Shown here one piece after another: positions 42,067 to 51,043 of a stretch of 64,000 nucleotides of DNA (position 1 is its first letter; the number at the start of each line of letters is the position of its first letter). Below the pieces are notes generated by a model. The model ran no database searches. It saw only the letters and a program-made list of their open reading frames with translations, and was not told the origin of the DNA. The stretch is from JANWHQ01 sp963775275 (GTDB taxonomy: Bacteria; Pseudomonadota; Alphaproteobacteria; Caulobacterales; Caulobacteraceae): assembly GCA_963775275.1 (NCBI GenBank), contig CAVZII010000005.1, forward strand, positions 2,046,001 through 2,110,000, given 5' to 3'. Made by a program: the position numbers and the translations under genes.

Positions 42067-42319
42067 GGCTGTCCGATCGGTTCTCCCAGGCGTGGCTGGC
42101 TGCCCGCTGGACCGCCGCGCCGCCGCTCCTCAGCACCGCCTCGCGGTCGTCGAGGACGAGCACGATCTCGCCCTCGATCGCCACCACGCCGTCGAACGTC
42201 CTCGTCCGGTGCATCACCGTCAGGCGGCCGCCGTCCTTGGGCGGATGGACCTCGATGATCCGCAGCAGGCGCCCCGTCGGCGGCATCAGGGTGAGCGGGC
42301 GGTCGTTGGGCTCGTCGGA
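42067..42319 (-). pseudogene. Cupin-domain protein remnant
   Basis: The reading frame contains a cupin core: LLRIIEVHPP, VMHRTRTFDGVVAIEGEIVL, LDDREAVLRSGGAAVQRAASHAWENRS. It matches the usual cupin pattern with several worn positions (HRTRT for HRTDT, SGGAAVQRAA for AGDVVVQRGT). No normal N-terminus precedes it, and the frame runs on into the antisense of the neighbouring gene. I read it as a decayed, truncated cupin gene. The remaining gap to 42618 holds only an AT-rich, promoter-like stretch at 42500-42545. Confidence 0.5.
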
Positions 42320-42618
42320 TCGTCCGGGCCGGCGCCGACCGTGCGGTCCCATCCTGGCCCGAGACGTCACGGATCCAACCCACAAGGGCGCAAGCGGAGC
42401 GGAACGAGCCGGCCGCGGCGCGGGGCCAGGTCCTTCGTCCCGGCCGGGCGGGGCGAAAGCTTGCCGGGCGTGGCTCAGGACTTGACGCGACCTGCCTCTT
42501 CTTTGAATTTATTCGATATATTGCGATTTCATTTCCATAAGTTCTCCAAGCGGAAATCCCGCCGGTTCCGAGTGCAAGTATCAAGGCGCGCCTCTTGGTA
42601 CGCCCGTCTCTCGAAGTC

Positions 42619-44463
42619 ATGGCGCAGGTCTATACGTCTGGACCGATCCGCTTGCGGATCGGCGGCTCCGCCCCGCCGGCCGGGTTCGACGCAGGCCGGC
42701 GTGCTGTGGCGACGGACGAGGCCGCCCTGGCCTCCGTGACGGCGGCGATCGGCGCCGGGGACCTGGAGGGTTCGGCCAGGCTCGCCGAGAAAGCCCTGAA
42801 GTCGGGTCTCGAGCATCCGGTGCTGCTTTGCGTCATGGCCATGGCGCTGCAGGCGGCCGGGAGGCTGGAAGAGGCCGTTCCCTATCTTCGGAGGGCGGTC
42901 GCGCTTCAGCCGGCGGACGTCTCGATCGCGAACGCGCTCGCCCGATGCCTGTTGGGCCTGGATCGGCCCAAGGAGGCGCTGCCCGTCCTCGCCGCGGCCC
43001 TGGCGCGCGAGCCGCGGCAGGCCGAGACCCACGCGCACCGGGGGCAGGCGCTCGAGCGGCTCGGCCGGCTCGCCGAGGCGGAGCGGAGCTACCTCGAGGC
43101 CCTCGGGCTGCAGCCGGGCCACATCGCCGCCAAGGTCGGCATGGCCGCCCTGTGCAACCACTTCGGCGACCACGAGGAGGCCCGCCTGCACGCTCGAAGC
43201 GTGCTCGAGGCGGCGCCGGACTGCGCGCCCGCCATCGTCGCCCTGGCGACGGCCGAGCTGGCGCTGGGTTCGCCCGCCGCCGCCGAGGCGCGGTTTCGCC
43301 GACTGATGCAGGAGCCTCGGGCCGACCCCTCGTTGGCGAGCTGCCTGGGCGACGCGCTGGACGCCCAGGACAGGGTGGAGGAGGCCTACGAGGCCTGGAG
43401 CCGGTCCGGCGAAGCGCTTCGCCGCCTCCATGCGGACCGGTTCGCCGGGCAAGCCGTCCTGGCGGCCGCCGAGCAGGCGGCCGGCTTCCTGGAGCGCGTG
43501 CCGGCCGACGGCTGGCCCCGGCCCGCCGCCGCCGGCCCGCCGCCGGCCGGGGTCGGCGCGCAGGTCTTCCTGCTGGGCTTCGCGCGCTCGGGCACGAGCC
43601 TGCTCGGTCTGGCGCTGGCCGGGCATGAGCAGGTCGAGGTCCTCGATGAGCAGGAGCCGCTGATCAACTCCATGCGCGCGTTCGCGGGCGCCGACGGGCT
43701 GGGCCGGCTGCTTGGCGCGTCCGAGTCCGAGCTCGACGCCTTCCGCGACGCCTATTGGCGGCGCGCGCGCGCGTCCGGCGCCAGGCTGGACCGCAGGGTG
43801 TTCGTCGACAAGCAGCCGATGAATTCCCTGAACCTGCCGCTGATCGCGCGCCTGTTCCCCGGGGCCAGGATCCTCATCGCGCGGCGCGATCCGCGGGATG
43901 TCGCCCTCAGCTGCTTCAGGCGCCGGTTCCTGATGAACCGGTACACCTACGAGATGTTGAGCGCGGAGGGGGCGGCCCGGCTCTATGCGGCGGCGGCGCG
44001 GCTGGCCGACCGGACCGATGCGCTGGCCTCGCCGGACCTCATGGCCGTGCGTCACGAAGACCTCGTGGCGGACTTCCAGGGCGAGATGGGCAGGATCTGC
44101 GGATTCCTCGGGCTGGGCTGGTCCGACGCCCTCGGCGCCTTCGCCGGCCGCGTCCGTCGCAACGCCGTGGCGACGCCCAGCGCCTCGCAGCTGGTCCGGG
44201 GCCTCAACAGCGACGGGGTCGGTCAGTGGCGGCGCTATTCGCGCCAGATGCGGCCGCTGGCGCCGATCCTCGAGCCCTGGGTGAAGCGCTTCGGCTATGA
44301 CCATCCGTCGGGCGACGACGGCCTGGGCCGGGAGGCGCCGACCTATCCGCGCCGGCCCGCGGCCGATCGGCCGGCGCGCGCCGGACAAGGCGGCGGTGGC
44401 CGGGCGGACCGGCTGGACCGTCTCGTCGGAGGCCCCAGCCGGGCGTCGCCCGCGGCCGGCTGA
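42619..44463 (+). CDS. TPR-domain sulfotransferase
   Basis: A 614-residue protein in two parts. Residues about 40-280 are tetratricopeptide-like repeats (such as AMALQAAGRLEEAVPYLRRA). From about residue 310 a sulfotransferase domain follows: 5'-phosphosulfate loop LLGFARSGTSLL and 3'-phosphate site ILIARRDPRDVALSCF. The architecture is that of bacterial TPR-sulfotransferases, presumed to sulfate proteins or glycans. The C-terminal tail is low complexity. ATG at 42619 is chosen; an in-frame TTG lies 24 bases earlier. An AT-rich stretch upstream probably carries the promoter. Confidence 0.85.
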   Translation: MAQVYTSGPIRLRIGGSAPPAGFDAGRRAVATDEAALASVTAAIGAGDLEGSARLAEKALKSGLEHPVLLCVMAMALQAAGRLEEAVPYLRRAVALQPADVSIANALARCLLGLDRPKEALPVLAAALAREPRQAETHAHRGQALERLGRLAEAERSYLEALGLQPGHIAAKVGMAALCNHFGDHEEARLHARSVLEAAPDCAPAIVALATAELALGSPAAAEARFRRLMQEPRADPSLASCLGDALDAQDRVEEAYEAWSRSGEALRRLHADRFAGQAVLAAAEQAAGFLERVPADGWPRPAAAGPPPAGVGAQVFLLGFARSGTSLLGLALAGHEQVEVLDEQEPLINSMRAFAGADGLGRLLGASESELDAFRDAYWRRARASGARLDRRVFVDKQPMNSLNLPLIARLFPGARILIARRDPRDVALSCFRRRFLMNRYTYEMLSAEGAARLYAAAARLADRTDALASPDLMAVRHEDLVADFQGEMGRICGFLGLGWSDALGAFAGRVRRNAVATPSASQLVRGLNSDGVGQWRRYSRQMRPLAPILEPWVKRFGYDHPSGDDGLGREAPTYPRRPAADRPARAGQGGGGRADRLDRLVGGPSRASPAAG

Positions 44464-44552
44464 CCGGCCGAGGCCGGCGGGACGCGTCAACGACCGGTCG
44501 GCGATACGCCCTGGCGAGGCGCCGCGGAGCGCCGCCCCGGTCCACGCCGCCC

Positions 44553-46223
44553 CTACCGCGACATCAGCATCGCCAGCTCCGGCGGCGTGGGCTTCAGGTC
44601 GATCTCGACGTTGATGCAGGTCGGCCGCTTGCTCTTGAAGGCGGCCTCGATCGCCGGGCCCAGCGCCTCGATCCGGTCCACCAGCACGCCCTCGCAGCCG
44701 AAGGCCCTGGCCGCGTCGTGGTACTTCGCGTCGGAAAGCCCCGTGCCGGTCACCCGGTTCTGGCCCGAGACGATCTCCTGGAAGTGCTGGCTGGCGGCCC
44801 AGCTCCTGTTGTTCATCACCACCGCCACGATCGGCAGCTTGTGGCGCGCCATGGTGTCGAACTCGGCGATGGTGAAACCGACCGCCCCGTCGCCCACCAG
44901 CAGCAGCACCGGCTTGTCCGGCCGCGCCACTTGCACCCCGAGCGAGAGGCCGAGCCCCATCCCGACGCAGCCCAGGAACCCGTGGGTGATGTAGCTCGCC
45001 GGCTCCTCCTGGGCGATCACCTCGTTCATCCAGTGGTAGGCCTCGGCGCCGTCGCCGACCATCAGCGTGCCCTCGGGCATGTGATCGACGATGGCCTTCA
45101 CCGCCTGGGCGGGATGGATCGGCGGGTCCTTGCGGTCCAGCCCGTCCCGCATCGTCTCGAGCCTGGCCCTGCGCGCGCCCTTGATCGCGGCGCGCCAGCC
45201 GGCGAGGTCGCGCCATTTCAGGCCCGCCGCCTGGCGGTTGGCCTCGTCCAGGAACGCCTTGGGGTCGGCGTGGACCGGCAGCCGCGCGTCCCTCAGCCTG
45301 CCGATCTCCCTGGGATCGATCTCCACATGGATCAGCGGCGCCTCCAGGGGCGCCAGCCGCCCGCCGCCGCCCAGGGTGAACAGGCCGAAGCGCACGCCCA
45401 GCGCCAGCACCGCGTCCGGCCGGCCGACCTCGCCTTTCAGGTCGTCCATCTTGTGGTAGGTGCCGCCATAGGCCTCGTGGCTCGACGGGATCAGGCCGTG
45501 GGCCGCGAAGTCCGAGAACACCGGGATCCCCGTCGTCTGCACGAACCGCAGGAGCTCGTCCGTCACCCCCGCCTGGAAGGCGCCGACGCCGGCCATGACC
45601 ACCGGCCGTTCGGCCGCGCCCAGGATCTCCAGCGCCTCGGCCACGGCCCCGGCCGACGGGCCCGGGCCCTCGGGCATGATCATCGTCCCGGGGATGCGCA
45701 CGGCGTCCTCTTCGAGCCGGCCGTTCAGCACGTCCGAGGGCAGGTCCAGCAGCACCGGCCCGGTCGGGCCCGAGGTCGCGATCCGCACCGCGTGGGCGAC
45801 CAGCCTCGGCAGGTCGGCCGTGTTCGAGACCCGGTGCGCCCACTTGGTGATCGGCTCGGCGATCGCGACCTGGTCGATCCCCGCTTGAAGCGTGTTGGTC
45901 TCAGCGTCGCGCGTGCCGGCCGAGCCGGCCAGATAGATCACCGGCGTGCGGTCCAGGTAGGCGTTGGCGATCGAGGAGATCACATTGGTGAAGCCCGGCC
46001 CGGCGGTGATCATCGCCACGCCCAGCCGCCGCCCCGCGCGCGCATAGCCTTCCGCCGCATGGCCCGCGGCGACCTCGTGGCGCACATCGGTGATCGGCAG
46101 CCGGTGGTCCAGGCACGACTGGAAGATCGTCTCCAGGTGCGCTCCGTGCAGGCCGAAGATCCGCTCCACCCCGGCCTTCATCAGGGTGCGCACCACCAGC
46201 TCGCCGCCCGTGACCTGCGCCAT
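44553..46223 (-). CDS. Benzaldehyde lyase-like ThDP-dependent enzyme
   Basis: A 556-residue thiamine-diphosphate enzyme of the acetolactate-synthase superfamily. It is notably close to Pseudomonas benzaldehyde lyase: TGGELVVRTLMKAGVERIFG, LHGAHLETIF (active-site His), DVRHEVAAGHAAEGYARAG (catalytic Glu), DETNTLQAGIDQVA-like segment, ITKWAHRV and NNRSWAASQHFQ. The ThDP motif is GDGAVGFT...NN. BAL cleaves aryl acyloins to aromatic aldehydes, fitting lignin-derived substrates. GGGAGG precedes the ATG. It follows a TetR gene by 82 bp, same strand. Exact donor is unproven. Confidence 0.85.
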   Translation of the reverse strand: MAQVTGGELVVRTLMKAGVERIFGLHGAHLETIFQSCLDHRLPITDVRHEVAAGHAAEGYARAGRRLGVAMITAGPGFTNVISSIANAYLDRTPVIYLAGSAGTRDAETNTLQAGIDQVAIAEPITKWAHRVSNTADLPRLVAHAVRIATSGPTGPVLLDLPSDVLNGRLEEDAVRIPGTMIMPEGPGPSAGAVAEALEILGAAERPVVMAGVGAFQAGVTDELLRFVQTTGIPVFSDFAAHGLIPSSHEAYGGTYHKMDDLKGEVGRPDAVLALGVRFGLFTLGGGGRLAPLEAPLIHVEIDPREIGRLRDARLPVHADPKAFLDEANRQAAGLKWRDLAGWRAAIKGARRARLETMRDGLDRKDPPIHPAQAVKAIVDHMPEGTLMVGDGAEAYHWMNEVIAQEEPASYITHGFLGCVGMGLGLSLGVQVARPDKPVLLLVGDGAVGFTIAEFDTMARHKLPIVAVVMNNRSWAASQHFQEIVSGQNRVTGTGLSDAKYHDAARAFGCEGVLVDRIEALGPAIEAAFKSKRPTCINVEIDLKPTPPELAMLMSR

Positions 46224-46305
46224 CGCCGCCTCCCGAAGCTCTGTCGTTCCGGCGGGCTTAGCCCTCGGTCCCCGCCGCGGCAATGGCTCGGGTCGGCGCC
46301 GGCGC

Positions 46306-46953
46306 TCAGGCCTCCGGCGCGAGCACCAGCCGCGTGATGGCGTCGGCGATCCAGGCCTCGTACCGGTCGTCCGTCCAGCCCCAGTCGCGTTTGAAGCTCC
46401 GGTAGGCCTGATGGCCGATCAGGGTGGACAGGATTGCGACCGCCTCCGCTTCCCCGAGGCCGGGGCGCAGCGCGCCCGTCGCCGCCCAGCGGCGCACCAC
46501 GCCGCGGACGCCCTGCCGATGCCGCTCAAAACCAGCCTGCGCCAGGCGCCACAGCTCCGGCTCGGCGGGGCCTGCCGTCTCGGCCGCCTCGACCAGATCG
46601 GCGGCCTGGGCCAGAAGCCTGCGCCGGAACCGGGCGATGGCCCGCGCCTGCTCCCGGGCCGAGGCCGCGGCCTCCAGCACGGCCCGCAGCTCCGCCAGGC
46701 CGCCGGCCTCGTCGATGTCGTCCAGCTGCGCCTTCAGCAGCTCCGGCTTGGAGCCGAACGCCTGGTAGACCGTCTGCACGGCCACGTCCGCTTCGGCGGC
46801 GACCGCTTCCACCGTCGTCCCGCCATAGCCCAGGCGCGCGAAGAGCGTGCGGGCGGCCGCCAGGATGCGCCGGCGCGTCGCGTACGCCTGCTGCGCGCGC
46901 TTCGGGGAGTTGTAGGCGCGCTTGGGCCCTTCGCGACCTTGGTCCTCGGCCAT
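46306..46953 (-). CDS. TetR-family transcriptional regulator
   Basis: A 215-residue TetR protein with HTH RRRILAAARTLFARLGYGGTTVEAVAAEADVAVQTVYQAFGSK (at about residues 27-69). The C-terminal domain is helical. It lies upstream of the benzaldehyde-lyase-like gene on the same strand, and a perfect 11-bp inverted repeat sits just before its start. It probably represses itself and the downstream lyase gene. The inducer is unknown, possibly an aromatic compound. Confidence 0.9.
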   Translation of the reverse strand: MAEDQGREGPKRAYNSPKRAQQAYATRRRILAAARTLFARLGYGGTTVEAVAAEADVAVQTVYQAFGSKPELLKAQLDDIDEAGGLAELRAVLEAAASAREQARAIARFRRRLLAQAADLVEAAETAGPAEPELWRLAQAGFERHRQGVRGVVRRWAATGALRPGLGEAEAVAILSTLIGHQAYRSFKRDWGWTDDRYEAWIADAITRLVLAPEA

Positions 46954-46969
46954 GCGCGGAGCATGCCTC

Positions 46970-46998
46970 AATTCGATAGAGTTGTCCTCTATCGAATT
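46970..46998. promoter_or_regulatory. Perfect TetR operator candidate
   Basis: Arms AATTCGATAGA and TCTATCGAATT (11 bp, no mismatch) flank a 7-base centre, 17 bp upstream of the TetR ATG. The AT-rich palindrome in GC-rich DNA strongly suggests the regulator's own binding site. Confidence 0.75.
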
Positions 46999-47034
46999 AT
47001 GCCCTAGTCTTACTGCGTCATAAGCGTCGCCTCT

Positions 47035-48255
47035 GACCACAGCACGGACATCGCGGCAGCTGCTTGGCCAAGGCGACGATCAGCCGTCGCCTGAGGGTCG
47101 CGATCGAGTTGGGAATGTGCCGCTCGGGCCGGATCGGGAGCGCCTCGGGGTCGGTAACCGCCGGGAAGGCCAGTCTTCGGGCCTGGCCTGGAAGGACCAG
47201 GTCCTGAGGGGGGAATCGTCTCCCGCTCGGAGATCAGGAAGCCGTAGGCGGCGATGCAGAGGCTGGCGTGGTGATGCAAGCCGCGCCAGCTTCGACCTTC
47301 AAAGTGGTCCAGGCCCAGCTCCTGCTTCAGGTCGTGGTAGTCGCGCTCGATGCGCCACCTGAGCTTGGCCAGCTCGACCAGCCGCGCGAAGGTGATCTCC
47401 TCGGGCAGGGTGGAGAGCCAGTACTTGGTCGGCTCGGACTCACCTTCGGGCCACTCGACCAGGAGCCACTCCTGGATCCAGGGATCGTCCCTGGCCCGTC
47501 CATGCGCCGACCACAGACGCACCCGCGCGAAGCGGGAGGACAGCGGCTCGTTGCTCCCCTCGCGCCATTGCACTTGACGCCAGGCTCCCTTGGGCAGGCC
47601 CAGCGCCACCTGCTTGGCCGACCTCACGTCCGGCTCGTCCCTGCGGCCCTTCTTCGGCGATGGCCGGTCGGGCTCGATCTCCACATCCGGGTCGAACACC
47701 ACATCGTTGCAGAGGACGCCCGCCACATAGGCCAGTCCCAGGGCGCGAAACTGCGGCTTGGTGGCGAAGACGATCTCGTCGGGAACCCCCGCCGCCTTGC
47801 GCCGATCATGGTCCTCGGCCCAGTCCTTGGGCAGGTAAAGCCGCAACGCCACCGAAGGCTCGCCCAGGCGTTCGCCAGCGACAGGCTTACCGCCACCTGG
47901 CAGTTGTCCTGCTTGCCGATCTCCCCAAGGTACTGGCCCCCCCCCACCAATGCGGCCTGCTCGAACCCTTCCGAGACCCCCCCCCCCCCCCCGAACCACC
48001 AGCTCGCGCACCTTCGCCAGAAACTCTCGTCCGACCACGGCGAGGAACTGACGAAGTGCATCAATGACTGTGCTCCCGACACCCTACCGCCGCCGAATCG
48101 GCTCGATGCTCTTGCGCTCCAGCGGAAGCATCAGCCCCGTGCAGTAATCCCGCAGCGGTCCACCCTCCCTGGCCCCTCCCCCACCCCACTACCCAAACGA
48201 TCCTCCGTCGCCGACTCTCATCCTGGATATCCGAATCACCAAGACTGAATCTCAA
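47035..48255 (-). pseudogene. IS701-family transposase relic
   Basis: Pieces of one transposase are found in at least three frames. An N-terminal LERKSIEP-like segment lies near 48130, then MHFVSSSPWSDES near 48050, QYLGEIGKQDNCQVAVSLSLAN near 47900, YLPKDWAEDHDRRKAAGVPDEI near 47800, and a better-preserved C-terminal part with RWRIERDYHDLKQELGLDHF and GRSWRGLHHHASLCIAAYGF. The central DDE core is shortened. A run of 16 cytosines at about 47978-47993 lies inside. The element cannot encode an active transposase as written; clear terminal repeats were not found. Confidence 0.75.
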
Positions 48256-48289
48256 TCTTCCGCGTAGGATGTGACCTTCTATAGTGCGA

Positions 48290-48455
48290 CTAGTGTGGTG
48301 GATCAGAAGTTCGCATGATGATGGCGGCTCCCGCAGTTGCGAACTTCTGATCCTTAAACCACACTAGAATCATAGACTTGCTAGTGTCCCGATCGATTCC
48401 GAAGTTCGCATCTGCCTGGCAAAAGCGCTGGCGAACTTCGGAATCGGGACACTAG
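48290..48455 (+). repeat. CTAG-ended paired palindrome, copy 4
   Basis: Complete 166-bp element lying between the IS701-family relic and the small membrane-protein gene. The loop of palindrome A differs (TCCCGCAGTT in place of CGCCCTCGGCT), with the arms intact. The linker is the AATCATAGACTTG form. Confidence 0.9.
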
Positions 48456-48511
48456 CTTCTGACCCGCCCGACCCCGGCGTTGGCAGGGCGGGCGCAACCT
48501 GGGGGACTTCC

Positions 48512-48910
48512 ATGCCGCGTGTCTCGTTCGTCTTCTTCGCCGTCGCCGCCGTCTACGCCCTGATCGGCATGGTCTGGGGCAGCGAAATGGGCGCCTCGGG
48601 CGACCATTCCACCCTGGCCGGCCACGCCCACCTGAACCTGCTGGGCTTCGTCACCCTCTCGATCATGGGCGCCTTCTATGGCCTGGCCGCCGGCCGCGCG
48701 CCCTCGGGCCTGGCCTGGGCCAACCTCCTCCTCTCGGCGGCCGGCGCGGCCTTGATGGCCGTCTCCATGGCCGAGCTGATGGTCGGCAATGACCGCAAGT
48801 TCCTGCCGATGGTCATCGCCGGCGACGTCTGCTCCATGCTCGGCATGCTGCTCTTCCTGATCGCGGTCCTTCTCGCCTGGCGCGCCAGGCCCAAGCCAGC
48901 GCTGGCCTAG
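48512..48910 (+). CDS. Small four-helix membrane protein (haem-copper oxidase-like segment)
   Basis: A 132-residue integral membrane protein with four hydrophobic helices. The segment AGHAHLNLLGFVTLSIMGAFY carries two histidines in a helix, like the N-terminal helices of cytochrome oxidase subunit I-like proteins. I know no function for such short stand-alone versions; haem binding is possible. GGGGGAC lies just upstream of the ATG. The stop overlaps the vapC stop region by four bases in convergent orientation. Confidence 0.7.
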   Translation: MPRVSFVFFAVAAVYALIGMVWGSEMGASGDHSTLAGHAHLNLLGFVTLSIMGAFYGLAAGRAPSGLAWANLLLSAAGAALMAVSMAELMVGNDRKFLPMVIAGDVCSMLGMLLFLIAVLLAWRARPKPALA

Positions 48911-49332
48911 GCGGTCTCGCCGGGGCGCCGGCCCGTCGGCCAGCCTGGAGCCGGCTCGATGTCCGTCCGGGCGAAGTCCTCGCCCTTGAACAGCAGCGGC
49001 TCGGCCCAGACCCTGGCCAGGGCGTAGGCGAAGCAGTCCCCGTAGTTCAGCCCCGCGGCGTGGCGGCCCTTGCCGTAGCGGCGCCAGGCCTGGCGGGCGA
49101 TTTCCGCCTGCTCCGCGTCGACCGGGACGATCTCGATCCCGGCCCGGTAGATGAAGAGGTCCAGGTCCCGGCCCGCGTCCTCGCCCTTCTTGGCCTCCAG
49201 CACGATCGCCGCTTCGAGCAGGCTGGCCGCCGACAGCCTGCGGACCTGGGCGCTCTCGATGGCCTCGGCGAACGCCTCGGCCTCGGGCTCGAGCAGCAGG
49301 ATCGCCAGCACGGCCGAGGTGTCGATCACCAT
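48907..49332 (-). CDS. vapC: VapC-type PIN-domain toxin
   Basis: A 141-residue PIN-domain RNase. It starts MVIDTSAVLAILLLEPEA with the first catalytic Asp, has the Glu in SLLEAAIVLEAK, and Asp residues in LNYGDCFAYALARV and FKGEDFARTDI. Type II VapC toxins cleave tRNA or rRNA and are held in check by VapB. Its ATG overlaps the end of the vapB-like gene by seven bases, the usual order antitoxin then toxin. Confidence 0.92.
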   Translation of the reverse strand: MVIDTSAVLAILLLEPEAEAFAEAIESAQVRRLSAASLLEAAIVLEAKKGEDAGRDLDLFIYRAGIEIVPVDAEQAEIARQAWRRYGKGRHAAGLNYGDCFAYALARVWAEPLLFKGEDFARTDIEPAPGWPTGRRPGETA

Positions 49333-49583
49333 CGGCCGGGCAGGCCGTGTTCGCCGTAGCCCAGGATCTCGTCCGCGCTGCGCGCATCCTGGTCCGGCAG
49401 GGCGGCGCAGTGCGTCCCCAGCGCCAGCAGATCATCAGCCAGGCTGCGGCCCCGGCCGCGGCGCACCCGGCGCAGCCTCTCCTCCACAGCCGTCCGCACG
49501 GCGGATGTGATGGTCTCCCCGGTCGCCGAGGCGAGCTCGCGGACGGCGGTCTCCGTGGACGGATCCTTGATGTTCAGAGCCAT
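49326..49583 (-). CDS. vapB: VapB-type antitoxin
   Basis: An 85-residue protein of the Rv0623-like VapB family. It opens MALNIKDPSTETAVRELASATGE and continues TITSAVRTAVEERLRRVRRG, a ribbon-helix-helix-type DNA-binding region, with a C-terminal acidic segment that would bind VapC. No ribosome site is evident before the ATG; two identical 13-bp boxes lie within 40 bases upstream. Confidence 0.88.
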   Translation of the reverse strand: MALNIKDPSTETAVRELASATGETITSAVRTAVEERLRRVRRGRGRSLADDLLALGTHCAALPDQDARSADEILGYGEHGLPGRW

Positions 49584-49588
49584 GCAAG

Positions 49589-49620
49589 GAAGATAGGAAG
49601 AAAACTTGAAGATAGGAAGA
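49589..49620. promoter_or_regulatory. Tandem 13-bp direct repeats upstream of vapB
   Basis: GAAGATAGGAAGA occurs at 49589-49601 and 49608-49620, six bases apart, directly upstream of the vapB start. The position suggests operator boxes for VapB or VapBC autoregulation. The spacing of 19 bp from start to start is about two helical turns. Confidence 0.5.
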
Positions 49621-49863
49621 TGCCGGGTCGCGCCGAGGCGCAGTCGGGATCGTCCGTGTCGGTGAACGCGCGGGGCTTTCCGCGGCGGGCGTCATCGGGC
49701 CCCGGCGCAACCGCCGCGCAGGCGCCGCGTCTTCGCAACCCGATTAGGACACGCCTTGAGCTGTGCTATGAGGGCGCGCCCTGTGCGATTCCGCCGCGCG
49801 TTGCGTCCGGATCGGCCCGGTGTGTCCGCCCTGGACCGGCTTGTCAGTTTCGGACGTCTCGCG

Positions 49864-50619
49864 ATGGATAGGGTTGGCCGCACCGGGCCCGACGCCGAAG
49901 AGCCCAGGTCGATCCGGGGCCGGCGCCTGCACAACCGGCTCCTGCTCGCCTTGCCCCGCCACGCCTTCGATCGGCTGCAACCCCTGCTGGAACCGTTGGA
50001 GACGACCAGGGGCCAGGAGATCGACCGAGTCGACGGTGTGATCGACGATCTCTACTTCGTCGACCGCGGCCTGGTCTCCATGGTCAAGACCACCCACGAC
50101 GGCCGCTCCGTCGAGGTGGGCGCCATCGGCGTCGAGGGCGTCACCGACCCGATCGCCCTTTTCGGAATCGACCGGGCGGTCTTGGAGACCATCGTCCAGA
50201 TCCCGGGGTCGGCCTTCCGTATCCGCCGCGAGGCGCTGCGCGACGCGACGCAGGCCGACGACGCCATTCAGGGGATGATGAAGGCCTATGCCCGCTTCGC
50301 GCTCAGCCAGATCGCCCTCACGGCCGCCTGCAACCGCCTTCACTCGCTCGAGCAGCGCTGTTGCCGCTGGCTGCTCATCGCCCACGACAGCGCGCTCAGC
50401 GACAGCTTCCAGCTGACCCACGAGTTCCTCGCCATGATGCTGGGGGTCCAGCGGGCCAGCGTGTCCATCACCGCCAACGCGCTCAAGAAGGCCGGCGTGG
50501 TGACCTATTCCCACGGCAAGATGACGATCGTCGATCGCCGGGCCCTCGAAGAGGGGTCGTGCGAGTGCTACGCCACGATGCGGGCCGAGCTCTCCCGGCT
50601 GTTCGCCGCCGCGCCCTGA
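49864..50619 (+). CDS. Crp/Fnr-family transcriptional regulator
   Basis: A 251-residue regulator with an N-terminal cyclic-nucleotide-binding-like beta barrel (VDGVIDDLYFVDRGLVSMVK, VEVGAIGVEGV) and a C-terminal HTH (FQLTHEFLAMMLGVQRASVSITANALKKAG). No cysteine cluster typical of FNR is seen at the N-terminus, and the cAMP-binding consensus is not preserved, so the effector is unknown. The frame is open from 49756; ATG at 49864 gives the usual length. It resembles the many short Crp-like regulators of Caulobacterales. Confidence 0.88.
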   Translation: MDRVGRTGPDAEEPRSIRGRRLHNRLLLALPRHAFDRLQPLLEPLETTRGQEIDRVDGVIDDLYFVDRGLVSMVKTTHDGRSVEVGAIGVEGVTDPIALFGIDRAVLETIVQIPGSAFRIRREALRDATQADDAIQGMMKAYARFALSQIALTAACNRLHSLEQRCCRWLLIAHDSALSDSFQLTHEFLAMMLGVQRASVSITANALKKAGVVTYSHGKMTIVDRRALEEGSCECYATMRAELSRLFAAAP

Positions 50620-50716
50620 TGCCTTCCTCTCGGGCGCCTTCGCCACTTGCCAAGCTTTGTTTGGAATCATGCAGACACGCCCGGCGCCCGGGCCCAGTCT
50701 TCTTTGAGGGACATGG

Positions 50717-51043
50717 ATGGGCGAAGCGCTTGGGGGGCGCGCCGATCCCGGACCGACCGGAGACGGAGTGGGATCTGTGGCGACGACGTCCGACCGTCCG
50801 GGTGCTGACGGCCTTGATCAGGCCGAGTGGCTCTGCCGGCAGAACATCCGGCATTTCCGCGAGCGTCTCGCCCTGGCGCGCAACGAGCGGGACCAGGCGC
50901 TGATGTCCCGGCTGCTCGCCGAGCATGAGGCCGACCTCGAACAGCTCCTGGCGCGCAAGTCGACGGCGCGGCCGCAGGATGGCGGCGACCCTCCCGCCGC
51001 GCCGGCGCCGGATCCCGGCCGGTCCGGTCCGGAGGACGCGTGA
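50717..51043 (+). CDS. Small helical hypothetical protein
   Basis: A 108-residue protein. Only the central part looks structured: LDQAEWLCRQNIRHFRERLA followed by a second helix RDQALMSRLLAEHEADLEQLL, forming a helical hairpin. The N-terminal 30 and C-terminal 25 residues are low complexity. The start is uncertain (ATG 50717 or a later GTG near 50768). Its TGA overlaps a GTG (GTGA at 51040-51043), which suggests coupling to the following gene. No family known to me. Confidence 0.5.
   Translation: MGEALGGRADPGPTGDGVGSVATTSDRPGADGLDQAEWLCRQNIRHFRERLALARNERDQALMSRLLAEHEADLEQLLARKSTARPQDGGDPPAAPAPDPGRSGPEDA

Noticed and set aside
42529..45843. An 1104-codon minus-strand frame
   Set aside because: It shadows the TPR-sulfotransferase in antisense and the ThDP enzyme in another frame; no domain found.
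47970..47995. Poly-C tract as a phase-variation switch
   Set aside because: The host gene is already broken at several other points, so length changes here could not restore a functional transposase.
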